Source: Spodoptera frugiperda (taxonomy: Eukaryota > Arthropoda > Insecta > Lepidoptera > Noctuidae). Taken from it: DNA of 64,000 bases. The position numbers and the translations under genes are program-made. The stretch spans positions 5,580,001 through 5,644,000 of the forward strand of contig NC_064217.1 of NCBI RefSeq assembly GCF_023101765.2. Reading direction: 5' to 3'. Shown piece after piece: positions 11,263 to 24,084 of the stretch (position 1 is the stretch's first letter; every line of letters begins with the position of its first letter). Under the pieces are notes generated by a model. It was not told the DNA's origin and did not search any database. It saw only the letters and a program-made list of their open reading frames with translations.

Positions 11263-12260
11263 TGGTTTTCTGAATGTCAGACGATACCTTTTTATAGGTA
11301 ATTCTTTATTTTGATATGATCAGTACATTTTGGTTTCCCCGTGATTATCAATTAAGTGTATGATAATATTCTATGACTAGCACTTTCTGTTTTACCCAAC
11401 AGAGGAAAAACTTTCCAAGTATTTTGCTGTGTCACTCCAGTCGTTCCACCTCGATTTCAACATGTATCAAGAAAAAAGTTCCTGATGCCCAGTATATCAC
11501 TTCGGTATATATAATTTTCTAGTGTTTCCAATTATTTAATCTATGGGATCAAAGAATACTAGTAATAGTGTACGAGTAAATAAACATGTATTTTCAGTTT
11601 TCTCACTCTTTTCTCATATTTGATCTTATGGAAATAAAATTTAACATACCTAGTTTTTTTTAAACAAAAGCTTTCCGCCCGTTACTTCCCACGCTGTTTT
11701 TAAAGGGTTGGGGCAGATTTCCAAGAAGAAGTGCACAATTTTTTTGTTAGTCACAAATAATCACATATCAATTTTTAGTTTTCTGTCTAAAAATTATAAT
11801 TACTTGGAATATTCCATACTAACTTCCACCTCACGTTTTTAGAAAAGTGGAGGGTTAGAAAGAGACAAAAAATAAAGCAAAAGCCTATGTTGGTCTCCAG
11901 ACACTCACAACGCTTCGTTGCGACGTGAAGAAAGGACCAACAAATAAACAAACGAATTTTCCCATTTATATTATTAAGGTATGGATTTAACCGATTTTCG
12001 ATGAGCTTCGAGAAAAGGCATTGCTTTTCTATAGAAATACAAAAGTTTATCGAAAATTATGATTATTATCTATTGAATTAATCAATAATCCTATTTATCT
12101 TATTATCTGCGGTTTAACCCACGTGGATTAGCCTATATCCTTCTTTGTACTCCACTCGATAAGCTTGAAGAAGATTTGTTGTTGACCGAATTAAATAATA
12201 TTTGATTATCTTATTTAATGTGTAAGTAATAAATTGAGTTTTTAATACCAGGTTGAGTTG
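11263..12260. other. Intergenic upstream of C
   Basis: AT-rich; nothing recognised apart from isolated TGATAA motifs near 11344-11365. Confidence 0.4.
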
Positions 12261-12264
12261 TTAA

Positions 12265-12480
12265 TACTTTTCCAGTGCCTACACCATTTATCTCTTGCTT
12301 CTCAATACTTATAACACCGTTTATCAGTGGTGTCTAAATAATCTTAAAAAGTACCTATAACTCGGATAAAGTCACATTAGTAGTTGTCGTTGGTAGGTTC
12401 CGGACCCGCAGTCTCATGCATGAGACGTGAGAAGACTTGGAGACTTAAACTTGTGAGTCACCACGAAATTTTCAACCTCG
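12265..12480 (-). repeat. tRNA-like SINE, family S5 (degenerate)
   Basis: Shares TGGTGTCTAAATAATCTTA and the GTTGGTAGGTTC / CTCATGCATGAGACG end with copies at 21990-22285, 24085-24262, 30405-30690 and 32390-32640. Read on the minus strand the family starts like a tRNA A box. Confidence 0.55.
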
Positions 12481-13160
12481 CAATGATACGAGGTCTCAAA
12501 ATTATTTACTCTGAAAATTCTGAAGCAAATATTGCTGAAGTGTTGTGTACGTTTAGTTTGCAAGACCATAAAAACTAAATATGCTTAAAAGTTAGTTTGA
12601 ACAGACTTTCATTTAAAGCTATCCTATCTTTAAATGAAAATCTATATCTATCTACTAGTTCATTCGTTGTATCTATCTTCCTATCTGTTGGTAGACTTGG
12701 CTACTACTAAAGATATAATTTATTCTTTTGGCGGCATCTTAGTGGCACTGTATTTCGTTGGTAATAATCATATTATCTACAGTTTAATATACCTATAAGT
12801 GCAATAGTCACAATCTCGACAATTGTATTAGCCTTGCCATGATATATTGCCAGCATAACCATCATGCATAGCCTGTGACAATCTAATGAAATATTGTATC
12901 GTTTCTTCAACATAATAGATATATGCCATGATCTAGACGCTTGGCAGTTAGGAGAAAGGGTGGACCCAATTCATTGAAAATTTTACATTTTTGCCTACAA
13001 TGTTTATTTCGAAATCATCCTTATATTTCCAGTAAGTAAAAATGTTATTGTAATCAAGACTACTGTATTTTGATAATTCCTAAGTTTCTGAATTCATTCG
13101 GGCAAAATATTTTGCTGGGATTCGTTCGGTTTTTCGATAATTTTTCAGTAGTCTGGAATT
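12481..13160. other. Intergenic
   Basis: AT-rich; nothing recognised. Confidence 0.4.
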
Positions 13161-13164
13161 AGTA

Positions 13165-13335
13165 GTAATTTTCATGAATTTTACCCGGTATATGGCAATA
13201 GGTTCAATCTCTATTACATGAGACTTATAACACAAATGGTAAAAAGTGGGTGTACATTGTGCAGTGGCATTACGTACCGTAGTGGGTCCTCTGGTTACTC
13301 CTTCAGGGATAAAAGGTGTGACGATAAAGATAAGA
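13165..13335 (+). repeat. SINE S1, 5'-truncated
   Basis: Matches the 3' two thirds of S1 (ACTTATAACACAAATGG, AAAAAGTGGGTGTACATTG, AAAAGGTGTGACGATA), just downstream of D. Confidence 0.65.
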
Positions 13336-13412
13336 ATAGAAGCAGTTGAACTTATGGGTGAAACTGATGGCAGATTATTTAATAAAAGTACAGGTTTTAT
13401 TTTAATTTTATT

Positions 13413-14993
13413 TTACAGTCTTTGGTTTATCCAGTTTACATAGTTAGTGACTCTAGCGTATCCAGAAGGAGAGCCTCCAGAACATCCCACTGCACCAAAT
13501 GAAACGATACCAATCTGTAAGAAAAATAGAATATTTTAATAAAACTAAGACATATAGTATAGCTAGTAGGTTTACTCTAACATAAAGAACCTAATAACTT
13601 ATAATGTAGGAGCTAGAACTAGAAAAAAACGGTAGGAGACCGGTCTATCTGAACACTAACAGCGTGAAATAATGCTGATGTTGTGTTTTTCCATCTGAAT
13701 GGGGTATCGAGAGGCCGGATTCGCCCCAAAACCCGAAATTCCAAAAAGGTTGGGAATGTTCTTGTAACATGGGTGGTGCCTAATGCTTACTATCAGGTAA
13801 TGCGTTAGCTTGTTTGCCAACTTACCTCATTTACTCCAAATCTTAAGGTAAATGAGTCATATATATTTAGTGCCTATAAAATTTAAAGTCATACTTACCA
13901 AGAGTGGGTTGCCATTTCTTTGCACAGCAAGAGGACCACCAGAATCACCAGTGCAGATATTTTTTCCAACAGCACTGCCAGTGCAGACGACGCCAGGCCG
14001 AACAACGGCTCCGTAAACTTGTGCGCATTCATTGTTCGAGATCACAGGCAAATCCACGTAGCTTAAAGGTTGGTTTGGGATTACACCAGCACCACCGACT
14101 GAGTGACAAACAGTATAATTAGTTTATACACCTACAAAGAAAATGCGAACAAAAGTTATAAAATGTTCCCTTACGTATAGGATTAATGCCGAAACCAGAG
14201 GCGATGGCAACTTCACCAGCGAAGTTCTCTTGAAGCTGAGAGCCGGAAGGCAGGGCGATAGGAGCGAGGACATCTGGAAATAAGTACGAATTAATTTTGA
14301 TTTGGATTTCATAGAATGACATTCAAAATTGTTTTTCTATATATTCAGAAGGTACAATAAACATAATAAAATGTACACTTACTTGAAAATTGAACTGAAG
14401 ACGGCAAATTGATGATAGCAATGTCACTTATAAATTGGAAAAGGTTGAAATTTTCATGTATAACAAAGTCGCTAGTCGTCAGTCTGACACCACTACCCAG
14501 TAAAGTGGTAGTTCCAAGGACAACAGTTACACTCGGAACATTTGATACACCATCGTTTATGTTGTGTGCAGCAGTCAGTACTCTGTTGTGGGAGATAAGA
14601 GCTGCACTGGCAACACCGCTGCCTACTGGTAAATTGATTTGTAGTCCAGCCTGCAAAGCAAAGTCTTTATGATTCTTCTAATTTAATTATAGACGACATT
14701 ATTTTATGATTTGCTATAGTTTACGCCATTCTCATTAAAATTACATTTTAAAATTATTGTAGTACCTGGTACGGCAAGTCTCCAAGAGCAGCAAATGAAC
14801 CACCAACAATTCTGGATGGGTTCTGACTGCCTTGCTGTTCAGCTATACGGACTTTGTCAGCCAACGGTATGGCGATACTCCTAATGTAATCGTACGGAGT
14901 GTTTTTTTCCAATTCGATGACATCTTCAAGCGTGATGTGCCTCGCGGAGGCGGCCACTGCTAGAGCCAACACAGTCACTGCTAAGAACTTCAT
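13413..14993 (-). CDS. Protease D: chymotrypsin-like S1 serine protease, 5 exons, 298 aa
   Basis: Exons: 14766-14993, 14383-14650, 14175-14273, 13899-14098, 13413-13514; 299 codons including TAA. Exon 4 is two codons longer than in B, just after the splice junction (GGAGVIPNQPL). Signal peptide MKFLAVTVLALAVAASARH; activation SRIVGG. Triad motifs: LTAAHNIND, ISDIAII, CTGDSGGPL. No Cys42-Cys58. The 23 nt immediately upstream of the ATG are almost identical to those of E, so D and E look like sister duplicates. AATAAA at 13396-13401 on the minus strand marks the likely 3' end. Confidence 0.93.
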
Positions 14994-15038
14994 GGTGCTG
15001 TTTACAACAAACTCAATACATATCGGTAGACGGAAGCG

Positions 15039-15046
15039 TTTATATA
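15039..15046 (-). promoter_or_regulatory. TATA box of protease D
   Basis: TATATAAA on the minus strand, about 46 nt upstream of the ATG. Two AGATAA-type GATA motifs follow further upstream (about 15064-15106). Confidence 0.65.
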
Positions 15047-15538
15047 CGAGCAGTTCATTAACGTGAGATAAGCCTTGTTGAATAGATTAGTATTTAGTTA
15101 GATAAGTTACATTGAATAATAACTGAAATAAAGATTTGGTTTCCCCATGATAAATATACGATAAAGTAAAGATTTAAGTTAGTAGGTTTGTTTTGGGATT
15201 ATTGATTGTAGATCCAAAATATTAAGGTGCTTTTCTGTTTGTATAATCTTTGTCTGATGTTTTGGATAAACCAGTCTAGAACTTGAATTTACACTGTCAT
15301 CATCCAAGCCTTTCCTTTTGGTCTTGTGTAATCGTGGTAAAATGCATTGAAAATTTATCGCAGCTTTTCTTTATCGTAGTAATAGAAATTGATTATGGTT
15401 TTATAAAAGGTTGAGATTTGAAGATGGGTAAGTATAATAAAACAGTTTTAATGTTTTCAAAATGTAATATTTAATTTAATTATACAATACAAAATAAAAT
15501 TAGTTATAGTTTTTTATACTGTTTATTTCAATAATTAT

Positions 15539-17607
15539 TTACAATCGTGCGTTTATCCAGTTCATGTATTGAGTGACTCTCGAGTAAGCAGATGGGTTCC
15601 CACCAGCACATCCTGGTACACCGAATGATACAACACCAATCTGAGAAAAAATCAACATAGCCAGTTTCAGATTCATTGTATCAATAAACTATAAAATTTA
15701 CTATAAAAATACATAAACAAAAGTTAGAAATCGGTTCATTTTGTGCCTCGTTCAAGTAAAATAAGATTAAGCCATAAATTGTAAAAAAATGTACATTTAA
15801 TAGTAGTTTCATGTTAATTTGTAAATTATAACATACATAAACTTTTCAGATTATCACACTATAATAATAAGAATTTTGTAGCGCCCTCTAAAAACTTGAA
15901 TCTTCGTAATTGTTCACAGAGCACGGAACAGAATTCAAGGTTACTTTCTAAATGAGTTCTTTCTTTTATATCGCATTGATGTTTTACAAAATTGCACAGC
16001 AGTTTATACATACCAAAAGAGGATTACCATTCCTCTGAACTGCGAGAGGACCACCTGAGTCACCAGAGCAAACATTTTTATTGGCTACACTTCCCGTGCA
16101 CACGATGGCAGGTTGAATAACTGAACCGAAAACTTGGGCGCAGACATCGTTTGTGATCACTGGCAAGCTCACGTAGCTAAACGGCTGATTCGCGATAACA
16201 CCTCCAACTAATAACAAAATGAAAAAAGTAGTAATAATTACTTCACAGAAAATGTAAAGTATGGAAGATACAAATTGACCAGTTTCTTACTTGAAGGATT
16301 CATTCCAAATCCTGATACTACAGCATTGTCACCAACGAAGTTCTCTTGAAGCTGAGAGCCAGAAGGAAGAGCGATGGGAGCCACAGTACCTGGAGGTTTT
16401 ATTCATTAATTAGATTGTCTTGTAAGATTATCTTGAATATTGTATTTTGTCATGATTAGGTTGAAACAGTTTGCAAATCTAAAAAAACATTTTTCTGGAG
16501 CTTGAAGACAAGAGGATTTGTTTACTTAATTATTTATTACACTAGCTCTGCCCGCGACTTCGTACGCGTGGTTATGTTTCCCCACGTAAGTCTCGATACT
16601 GCAGGAATTCAGGAATCAAAATTTGTTTAACCTATTCAATTCGGCTAGTTGGCCAGCAATTAGGTATATTACAAAACAGCCCTGGTTTTCTAAAAGGCTA
16701 ATCGTAATGTGATAATTGCGAATTTTACAATCCTCCTGTGATATAGACGTTAAGCACATAGACGAACTCCGGCTCTGCGTCTCACGCCACGCGTGTACTG
16801 CGAACTGCTAATTTCGACCATCGGCCTTATAGTTTCAGCGTAAAGTCTACTGCGGGATTGACGAACAAACGTCCAAACAAACAATCTTTCACATCGATAA
16901 TATTTGACTGTGATTTTTATGAATGTCATAATTATGTATCAGGACTATTATAAAAGTGCTAATTAGTTACTTACCTGAACTTTGAATAGTAAACGGAGAA
17001 TTGATGATAGCAATGTCATTTATCAATTGGAAAAGGTTATAGTTTTCATGTAAAATAAAGTTGTTGGTTGTAAATGTTATGCCATCTCCCAATAGTGTGG
17101 TGGTTCCAAGGACCACGGTGACACTTGGGACATTTGATGCTCCATCGTGTAAGTTGTGAGCAGCTGTTAGTACCCTAGTGTTTGATATTAGAACTGCACT
17201 GGCGACACCATTGCCACTGGGTAAGTGGACTAAAAGTCCAGCCTGCAAGAGAAATAGTTTTGTAATCTTATAGAGGTTACTATAAAAACAGTTCGATGTT
17301 TTGGGCCTATATTTGGGCAAATAGACATTTCTAGGTCTCTTAAAACATTAGCATACTTTCGGTTTTTTTAGTATAGTACCTGATACGGGAATTGTCCAAG
17401 ACCAGCAAATGAGCCACCGAGGATTCTGGACTGATTCTGTCCGCCTTCCTCCTCAGCAATAAGGACTTTGTCAGCTAATGGCACGGCGACGGCGGTGATG
17501 TAACCGTACGGCGTGTTCTTTTCTAAGTCGATGACATCTTCAAGTGTGATGTGCCTTGCGGAGGCGGCCACTGCTAGAGCCAACACAGTCACTACCAAGA
17601 ACTTCAT
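15539..17607 (-). CDS. Protease E: chymotrypsin-like S1 serine protease, 5 exons, 296 aa
   Basis: Exons: 17380-17607, 16975-17242, 16291-16389, 16014-16207, 15539-15640; 297 codons including TAA. Signal peptide MKFLVVTVLALAVAASARH. The activation site is SRILGG, which keeps the new N-terminal Ile with Leu at the second place. Triad motifs: LTAAHNLHD, INDIAII, CSGDSGGPL. No Cys42-Cys58. Near the end of exon 2 the usual Leu after IIN is Ser (IINSPFTIQ), a mild divergence. Intron 2 holds a Lep1-type Helitron. The 5' leader matches D. AATAAA at 15522-15527 on the minus strand lies just past the stop. Confidence 0.93.
16545..16903 (-). mobile_element. Small Lep1-type Helitron in intron 2 of E
   Basis: The 3' end on the minus strand is CGAAGTCGCGGGCAGAGCTAG, a 3' hairpin and CTAG terminus next to T. 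The 5' side, near 16903, shows ATGTGAAAGATTGTTTGTTT, typical of Lep1 starts. No coding capacity. Confidence 0.65.
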
Positions 17608-17652
17608 GGTGCTGTTTACAACAAACTCAACACTTGTCTTCTGAGGACTTCA

Positions 17653-17658
17653 TTTATA
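17653..17658 (-). promoter_or_regulatory. TATA box of protease E
   Basis: TATAAA on the minus strand, about 45 nt upstream of the ATG. Confidence 0.6.
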
Positions 17659-18110
17659 TTATACCAATTTTGTAATGAGTAGATAAGAGTTAATGAGAAT
17701 TATGTCTTAGATAATTTCATCAGTTTGATAACTGGAAATAGGGCCTTGGTTTACCCAGACTGACATAAATATAAGATAAGTAATGTTTATGAGGATGTGG
17801 AAAGAGGAAAGAATGCAGGAAAAAAGTGCTATTATTAAAAAGCATCCAATTCTACGTAATTATTATGTTATCGGCTTACTCGAGTAACTGTTTGACGAGG
17901 AACTCGACTAGTTTCAAGCCATGCTTAGAGCATTCATGATCAGCTTTCCGCGTTACACGACGCGGCGACTATCGCGCTACTACTGGTAGCCGACTATCGA
18001 CGGAATAAAGTGCATGAATTATTTCTGAGGTCATATTTGTTTATTTTTTACTATAAAATTTAAATTGTGTATTATATATAGGTATAGAGGTGGAGAATAA
18101 CATAAAAATT

Positions 18111-18160
18111 TTAAGAAATTTATTAATCTTGTCTAGGTAATGGGTTACCTTGGAGAGGCC
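18111..18160 (-). pseudogene. Fossil last exon of a lost S1 protease gene (F-block copy)
   Basis: On the minus strand it reads GLSKVTHYLDKINKFL, aligning with the final exon of A-E (GYSRVTHYIDWINERL in C). The first half of the exon and its acceptor are missing and the stop is shifted out of frame. No further exons lie upstream before F. The same fossil occurs at 28136-28185. Confidence 0.7.
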
Positions 18161-18368
18161 TTGAAAGTTAATCATAATTAAAAAAAAAACTGACTTTAGA
18201 TTTGGATTTATTAACGTTTGAATATTTAAATGAATAAAAAAAGGTAATTTAAAAAACCCGACTGCGTACGTTTCTTTATAAGTAATATGAAAATGAAAAA
18301 ACCCTAAAACAAGAAAGTCAAATAAAAAAATAAAATAAAGAAAGTAAAATGTAAGCAGTCGGGACCCA

Positions 18369-19839
18369 TCTATACATATAATAAAATCGTAGAAAAGTGC
18401 TGTCTGTACATTGAAAATAAAAATAAAAAAAATAGCAGGGGTTATTGTTATGTCGATGTCAAACCCAAAAATGTAATTAACTTTTTTTTTGTCTGTTTGT
18501 CTGTTTGTCTGTTTGTCTGTTTGTCTGTTCGTCTGTGCGCGCTAATCTCAGAAACGGCTGATCCGAGTTGGATGCGGTTTTCACGAATAAATTGTGGGAT
18601 GCTTAAATTTACATTTAGTGTTTGTTTCATGTCAATCGGTTCATAAATAAAAAAGTTATGTCAAATTAAAGAATCACGTCGAACATTCTATGCTTATACC
18701 ATTAATCTCCGCAACTATTTGACGGATTTGGTTGAAATTTGGTACAGATATAGTTTAGAACCTTAGAAAGGACATAGATATATTTTTATTTCAAAAATCA
18801 AAAAATAAAAATAAGAAATAAATTATTTATAAATAATTCTATGTCGATCGTTACACGACTTCGGTTCATGTTATTGTTTTAATTCATCGAAAAAAAGTAA
18901 ATAAATAGTAAAAAGGTATGAAAAAAATAATATCAATATAATAAAACATTTAGTACAAAGAAAATGCTCTAACGGAGTATAGATAATTCTATGTCGATCG
19001 TTACACGACTTCGGTTCATGTTATTGTTTTAATTCATCGAAAAAAAGTAAATAAATAGTAAAAAGGTATGAAAAAAATAATATCAATATAATTAAACTTT
19101 TAGTACAAAGAAAATGCCCGAACGGAGTATAAATAAATAATCCAAGTTGTCTTTATCCTCGATAGATGGCGTTGGGATCGAAATAGATCGCGCTATGGTT
19201 TCGTTACATTCATTTGGTTGGGTATCGGCCGAGCGCTTCGGTACTATCGTAGAAAAAGTGTATTATCAGTCGTATGATTATATTATTTGTCTGTAGTGGT
19301 CCTGCTGTTTCGTATATTCTAAATTGGTTTCGTTGTATTTGTCAATTAATAAGTTTATTTGTTGGGTTTTCCTGGTGTTTTGGTTAAACTATTTAACGTA
19401 GGTTTAGTTTGATATCGATTATTAGTAGTTACTGTAGTTAGTTTTTTTAATAAAATTGTAAGTCTAATTTATAAATTAATTAGATTAGATTTAAGTCGTT
19501 TCTTTTAAATTATTTAGTTTAAGCTTGGTTAATATAGCATAGAGGATAGGTTGTAATATAGTTTCTTTTTTAATTGTTATAAATTCGTAATTCGTAGCTT
19601 TCTTTAGTTTTAAGTTAGTTTAAGTCCGTTTTTAAACTATTTTTTCAATGCCCTAAGTGAGTATACATCTATTAAATTCAAACGCAGAGCTCATTATGTT
19701 GATTTTTGAAGAGTTCCCTGGAATATCTTCCACATCTCATTTTTGAAGAGATCCCGCGAGATCGGGAACTATGTGGTTAAAACCAAAAATTTGCCGGAAG
19801 TCACTATTCCACGCGAACGAAGTCGCGGGCAAAAGCTAG
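18369..19839 (+). mobile_element. Non-autonomous Helitron-like element, copy 1 (1.47 kb)
   Basis: Starts TCTATACATATAATAAA after an A and ends AAAAGCTAG before a T, with a CGCGA-ACGAAG-TCGCG hairpin close to the 3' end; these are Helitron hallmarks. Contains a TGTC/TGTT microsatellite (about 18490-18535) and two 150-bp direct repeats (units from about 18841 and 18991). No transposase ORF. Absent from the G block. Confidence 0.75.
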
Positions 19840-20010
19840 TTCTAAATAATTATGAAGACTTAGTGAGGCCACATACGGCTGGCTTTCTAAAATGGGTCCC
19901 GGATAAAAAGAAAAAAGAACTATAAGTTTTTAAATATTTTATTTGAAAAAACATATTAATTAATATGCACTTCAAAAGCAACTAACATTACATTTGTTCA
20001 TTATAAAGTT

Positions 20011-22536
20011 TCAGAGGTGTCTGTTGATCCAGTTCATGAAGGATGTGACTCTGGCGAAACCAGACGGTAGGCTGGCTTCACAACCTTGGACTGAGCCGAA
20101 TGATGTAATACCAATCTAAAGAAAGAACAAATTATAGAACATCAGACATAATATTTTTCTGAGTTAATAACAAAATCAGAGCACACAATTTTTGTGAAAA
20201 AGTGCAATCCGTAAAATTGATTTACATTTTTACAATATTTTTAGGTCAAAGCCATTATCTCGTTAGTGGTGGTGAACACGCTTGCTTATAGGCAACGTAT
20301 TTGCTTTATAGTATGATTTAAATCATTTTGAATTGGCAATATGGCTGCAATAACTAATAACCTGTACTGTCATATTCCACATACCAGGCTACACCAAAAT
20401 TGTGTCTACAGTTGCCGGCAGGATACTTTTACCAACCCTAAAAAGGCAATACTTTAAGAATTCAAGTATAATTAAAACTACGTACCAAAACTAGTCTGTT
20501 GTTTCTTGTAACAGCAAGAGGGCCTCCAGAGTCTCCGATGCAAATGCCCCTTTTGCCAGCTCCACTCGTGCAAAGATTGGACTCCAAGATGGTTGGTCCA
20601 AAGGTTTGAATACACTCATTGTTTGAAATTACAGGCAAATGGACAAAACTCAAGCGTTGGTCAGACGGCATTCCTCCAACTAAGGAAAAAGAAAATAAGT
20701 TAATGTAAAAGGAGAATGCCCAAAATAACCCAGCGTCGATTAAAATCATTTATGAGCGATATAATAGACTCTACTCGTATTAAGAGGTCGCAAATACGCT
20801 ATTAATTTTGGCCAAAACCATAACCGGACGAGCTAGCAGTCTGCAAAATATTATAATTTTGTATAGCAGGACGCTTGACTAACTGGTTAATTTTTTGTTA
20901 CTGTATTTGTTACTTGTGAAAGAGCTAGGTGAAGAATACAGATAAAGAATAACATCTACGAGAATTACATGCAAACTCCCCAAACCTACTATTTTCCAAG
21001 ATTATCATCATACCACGATGTGATTTTGTTGGAAATCCAGTATAAACTGACTGTTAAATCTGCAGAGAGATTATACAAGGCGAGATCATGATAAACTCAA
21101 ACATTTTTATAATTACTAAACCTATAACATTACATATATCTCGGTTTAAACGAAAATAATGATTGAATTTGGGTTATACGGTGTATACTCTACCTTGCCA
21201 CATAAATTATTTCAATCGAATCTGGATTTTTACTCCATACTTTTTTGAGCATTCTCCAATGTATACATGTTAAAAAGTTAATACATAACACAGTATTTTG
21301 TTAATGTTACTTACAATCCGAGGTCAGGCCGTAACCTGATGCAATAGCGATATCACCGACAAAGTTTTCATTGAGTTGAGCACCAGAGGGCAGAGCGATA
21401 GGAGAGAGAATATCTGTGGATAAAAAATCGGTAATCAGCCTCCGTACGATAAAGAAAACATTTAAACAAGACAGAGTATCTATTAAATAACAGAAGGCAA
21501 AACCCATAATTCAAAGTTTTACTTTAGATTCTGATTTAAAATAATTATAGTTTCTTTTTTTAAACCTGGTACTGACTATAAAAAAATATGAATTTACTTA
21601 CTAGTAAAGCCAACGGCGTTCGGCAAATTGATAATAGCGATATCATTCCTGACTGGAGGTGCCCAGTTTTCGTGCAAAACGAAGCTTGTGCTCACCAGTC
21701 GAGTACCTCCAGTAAATATAGTTACAGAACCCAAGATAACGTTAATTCTCGTCACATGTAGCACAGCATCGTTTATGTTGTGGGCGGCAGTAAGCACTCG
21801 TGTTGCAGAGATAAGTACTGCACTGCCTACAGCAACTCCATATGGATATTCCGTTAGAAGTCCAACCTGCGTAACATGATAGTGTAAAATTAAGCTACAT
21901 ATTTTATTATGACCCAATCATTTGGTAGCAGAACTTCTACAACCATATTCAATCAACCAAATAAGCAAATGTTGAATGTATCATCATCCTAAAAGTGGCC
22001 ACGGCTGACCAAAGGACTCTTCTCACACGCAGAAGGCTTGAGCATTAATCACCACGCTTGCTCAATACAGGTTGGCGATTTCTAACTTATAACTAGTAAT
22101 TGTAAGCTCAGGTTTCCTCACGATGTTTTCCTTCACCGTTTGTTAGTTGCGTCTAAATAATCTTAGAATGTACATATAACCTGGCAAAAGTCACATTGGT
22201 ACTTGCCGATGGTAGGTTTCAAAACCGCATTCTCATGCAAAAGAAGCGGACGCCTTAAACCACCGGGCCACCACGAATACGGTCGTAAGTATAATACAAA
22301 GTTTTTACCTGGTAAGGGAACTGTCCAAGTACTGCATGGGAACCTCCAATAATGCGAGATGGATCATCCAAGGCAGCTTCTTCCTTTATCCTAACTTCAT
22401 CAGCGAGTGGCTTGCCAATCTTTTCAATGTAACCATACGCTGGATGGCTTTCAAATTCTATGACATCTTCAAGAGTTATATGCCTGGCAGATCCAAGCGC
22501 CACTAGAGCCAACAGAACTCCCACCGAGAACTTCAT
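20011..22536 (-). CDS. Protease F: chymotrypsin-like S1 serine protease, 5 exons, 296 aa; duplicate of G
   Basis: Exons: 22309-22536, 21602-21866, 21315-21413, 20486-20679, 20011-20115; 297 codons including TGA. Signal peptide MKFSVGVLLALVALGSARH; propeptide block HITLEDVIEFE; activation SRIIGG. Triad motifs: LTAAHNIND, RNDIAII, CIGDSGGPL with Gly at position 189 (KRGIC). Exon 2 is one codon shorter than in the B-E set, and exon 5 is 105 nt as in H-L, yet Cys42-Cys58 is absent as in A-E. So F and G form a third branch. Introns are long: intron 1 contains a SINE and intron 3 a fossil of an exon-3 end. AATAAA at 19938-19943 (minus). Confidence 0.92.
20805..20840 (-). pseudogene. Fossil exon-3 end inside intron 3 of F
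   Basis: On the minus strand an acceptor-like TATTTTGCAG precedes codons reading TASSSGYGFG, matching the ATASGFG end of exon 3. There is no usable donor after it. Also present in G at about 29176-29210. Confidence 0.6.
21990..22285 (-). repeat. SINE S5 in intron 1 of F
   Basis: Contains GTGGCCACGGCTGACCAAAG and ends in CGGGCCACCACGAATACG. Also at the matching site of G (30405-30690), so it predates the duplication. Confidence 0.65.
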
Positions 22537-22583
22537 ATTGATAAAACTAATATAGTAATAAATAAAATTGCTTTGAATTTAAC

Positions 22584-22589
22584 TTTATA
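22584..22589 (-). promoter_or_regulatory. TATA box of protease F
   Basis: TATAAA on the minus strand, about 48 nt upstream of the ATG, conserved in G. Confidence 0.55.
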
Positions 22590-22760
22590 TTCTTAGTTTA
22601 TCTCTACCCATCATTGACGTTACACAAAATATGGATGACAAAGCTGATTAGCTGATAGATAGTAGTTGATGATTATCAGTGGGAAATGTAAATCAATTAA
22701 TCAGAGCTATCAAACAAATAATAGGTAATCCTCGAATTGGTTGATTAGGTATCACTATGT

Positions 22761-22916
22761 CCGGAGCTGCGGACTACCTAGCGGGTTTACCGGGGTTCCG
22801 GCTCGAAAAGCAGGAGAAGGAACGGGGTGGTTTTTAGTCAGTAAGAGTCTGACACTCCCTCTCGCCTCGCCCAAGGCGAGAAAAGTCATTGGATGATTTT
22901 CCCCCTCAAAAAAAAA
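22761..22916 (+). repeat. SINE S3 with 13-bp target duplication, F block only
   Basis: Flanked by GGTATCACTATGT at 22748-22760 and 22917-22929 and ending in an A run. The matching site in the G block (31175-31187) has one copy of the target and no element. Confidence 0.8.
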
Positions 22917-23214
22917 GGTATCACTATGTATAAAGTAGCACAACCATGTGGGTCGTAATTATCCAAGCTGCCTTTATGGTTCATTAATTACGAAGTAAAT
23001 ATAATTTGAACATCCATAAGAAACATATATATTCACTTGATGGTAAGATTGGCGCTCCTCATGGTCACCGGCAACACCAGAGAAGTTTTTCTCCGGTAAG
23101 CTCATTTACATTGTAAAACAACGCTTACGTTGTTTTCTGTGTGACCGTGGGTTTACTCCGGTCGGTAAAAAATTGCTGGTGACTGGCCTTTATTCCAATC
23201 ATGATCATCATCAT

Positions 23215-23610
23215 CATTATCAGTCGAGAGATGTCCACTGCTGAACAGAGGCCTCCCTTAGTCCTCCACCTAGAACGACAAGCTGCCACCTGCATCCACT
23301 GGCTCCCCGCAACTCTGACGATGTCGTCGGTCGACCTAGTGGGAAGTCTGCCTACCTAGAGTGAGGTGTGCCTACGTTACGTCTTCCGTTCCGCGGTCGC
23401 CACTTGGTCACCTTCCTGGCCCAGCGGCCATCAGTACTCCGAGAGACGTGGCCTGCCCACTGCCACTTCAGCCTTGTTCTTTGGCGAATTTCCATATTTC
23501 GGATTTTGTCGTGCAAAAATAATCCGAGCATAGCTCTTTCTATAGCGCGCTGGGCGACTCTGAGCCTTTCTATAAGGCCAGCAGTTAGGGACCATGCCTG
23601 CCATGTTTGG
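23215..23610 (-). mobile_element. RTE-like LINE C-terminal fragment (F block)
   Basis: Minus strand reads LKWQWAGHVSRSTDGRWARK, the post-RT tail of RTE-type elements, then an ATG-rich end. The copy at 31430-31835 retains about 12 codons that are deleted here. Both are too short to be functional. Confidence 0.65.
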
Positions 23611-24084
23611 TCATGTCCAACCATATGAGTCGGCAACTTTACTAGCTCTTTCTGTCTTAGGTAAACCCCACTTATCCGAAGATAAGACAAACAATGATTT
23701 GAGTATATTAGTAGATACTATTATCATTCGAATTAAGAGATCAAATCAAAGAAATACCCATGCGCTGATGTCAAAAGAAATTGGGTACGCCCAATACTTT
23801 AATCTCCCTGTGTTCACTTTATCAGATAGAAGAAGGGATTTAAATATATGTCTCATTAATTATCTGATATCTATTAGGATTTGATAAATAAACAAGGTAA
23901 TACTGATATGGTAAATTGTTTTTCTGTTTCAAGGAGGCTGTTCTTTGAAAGTAATATGATGTACATATGTATATTAAAAATAGTATTGCCTTATAATGTA
24001 CCTAATATTAATATTTTTCTTTTTTGGGATTATGTTGAAATAGATTATGATGCTTAAAAAACTTTTATAAACTTAGGCTATAAT

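Noticed and set aside
18490..18535. Regular short repeats resembling an array (CRISPR-like spacing)
   Set aside because: It is an 8-nt TGTCTGTT-type microsatellite inside a Helitron-like element; there are no spacers, and the genome is eukaryotic.
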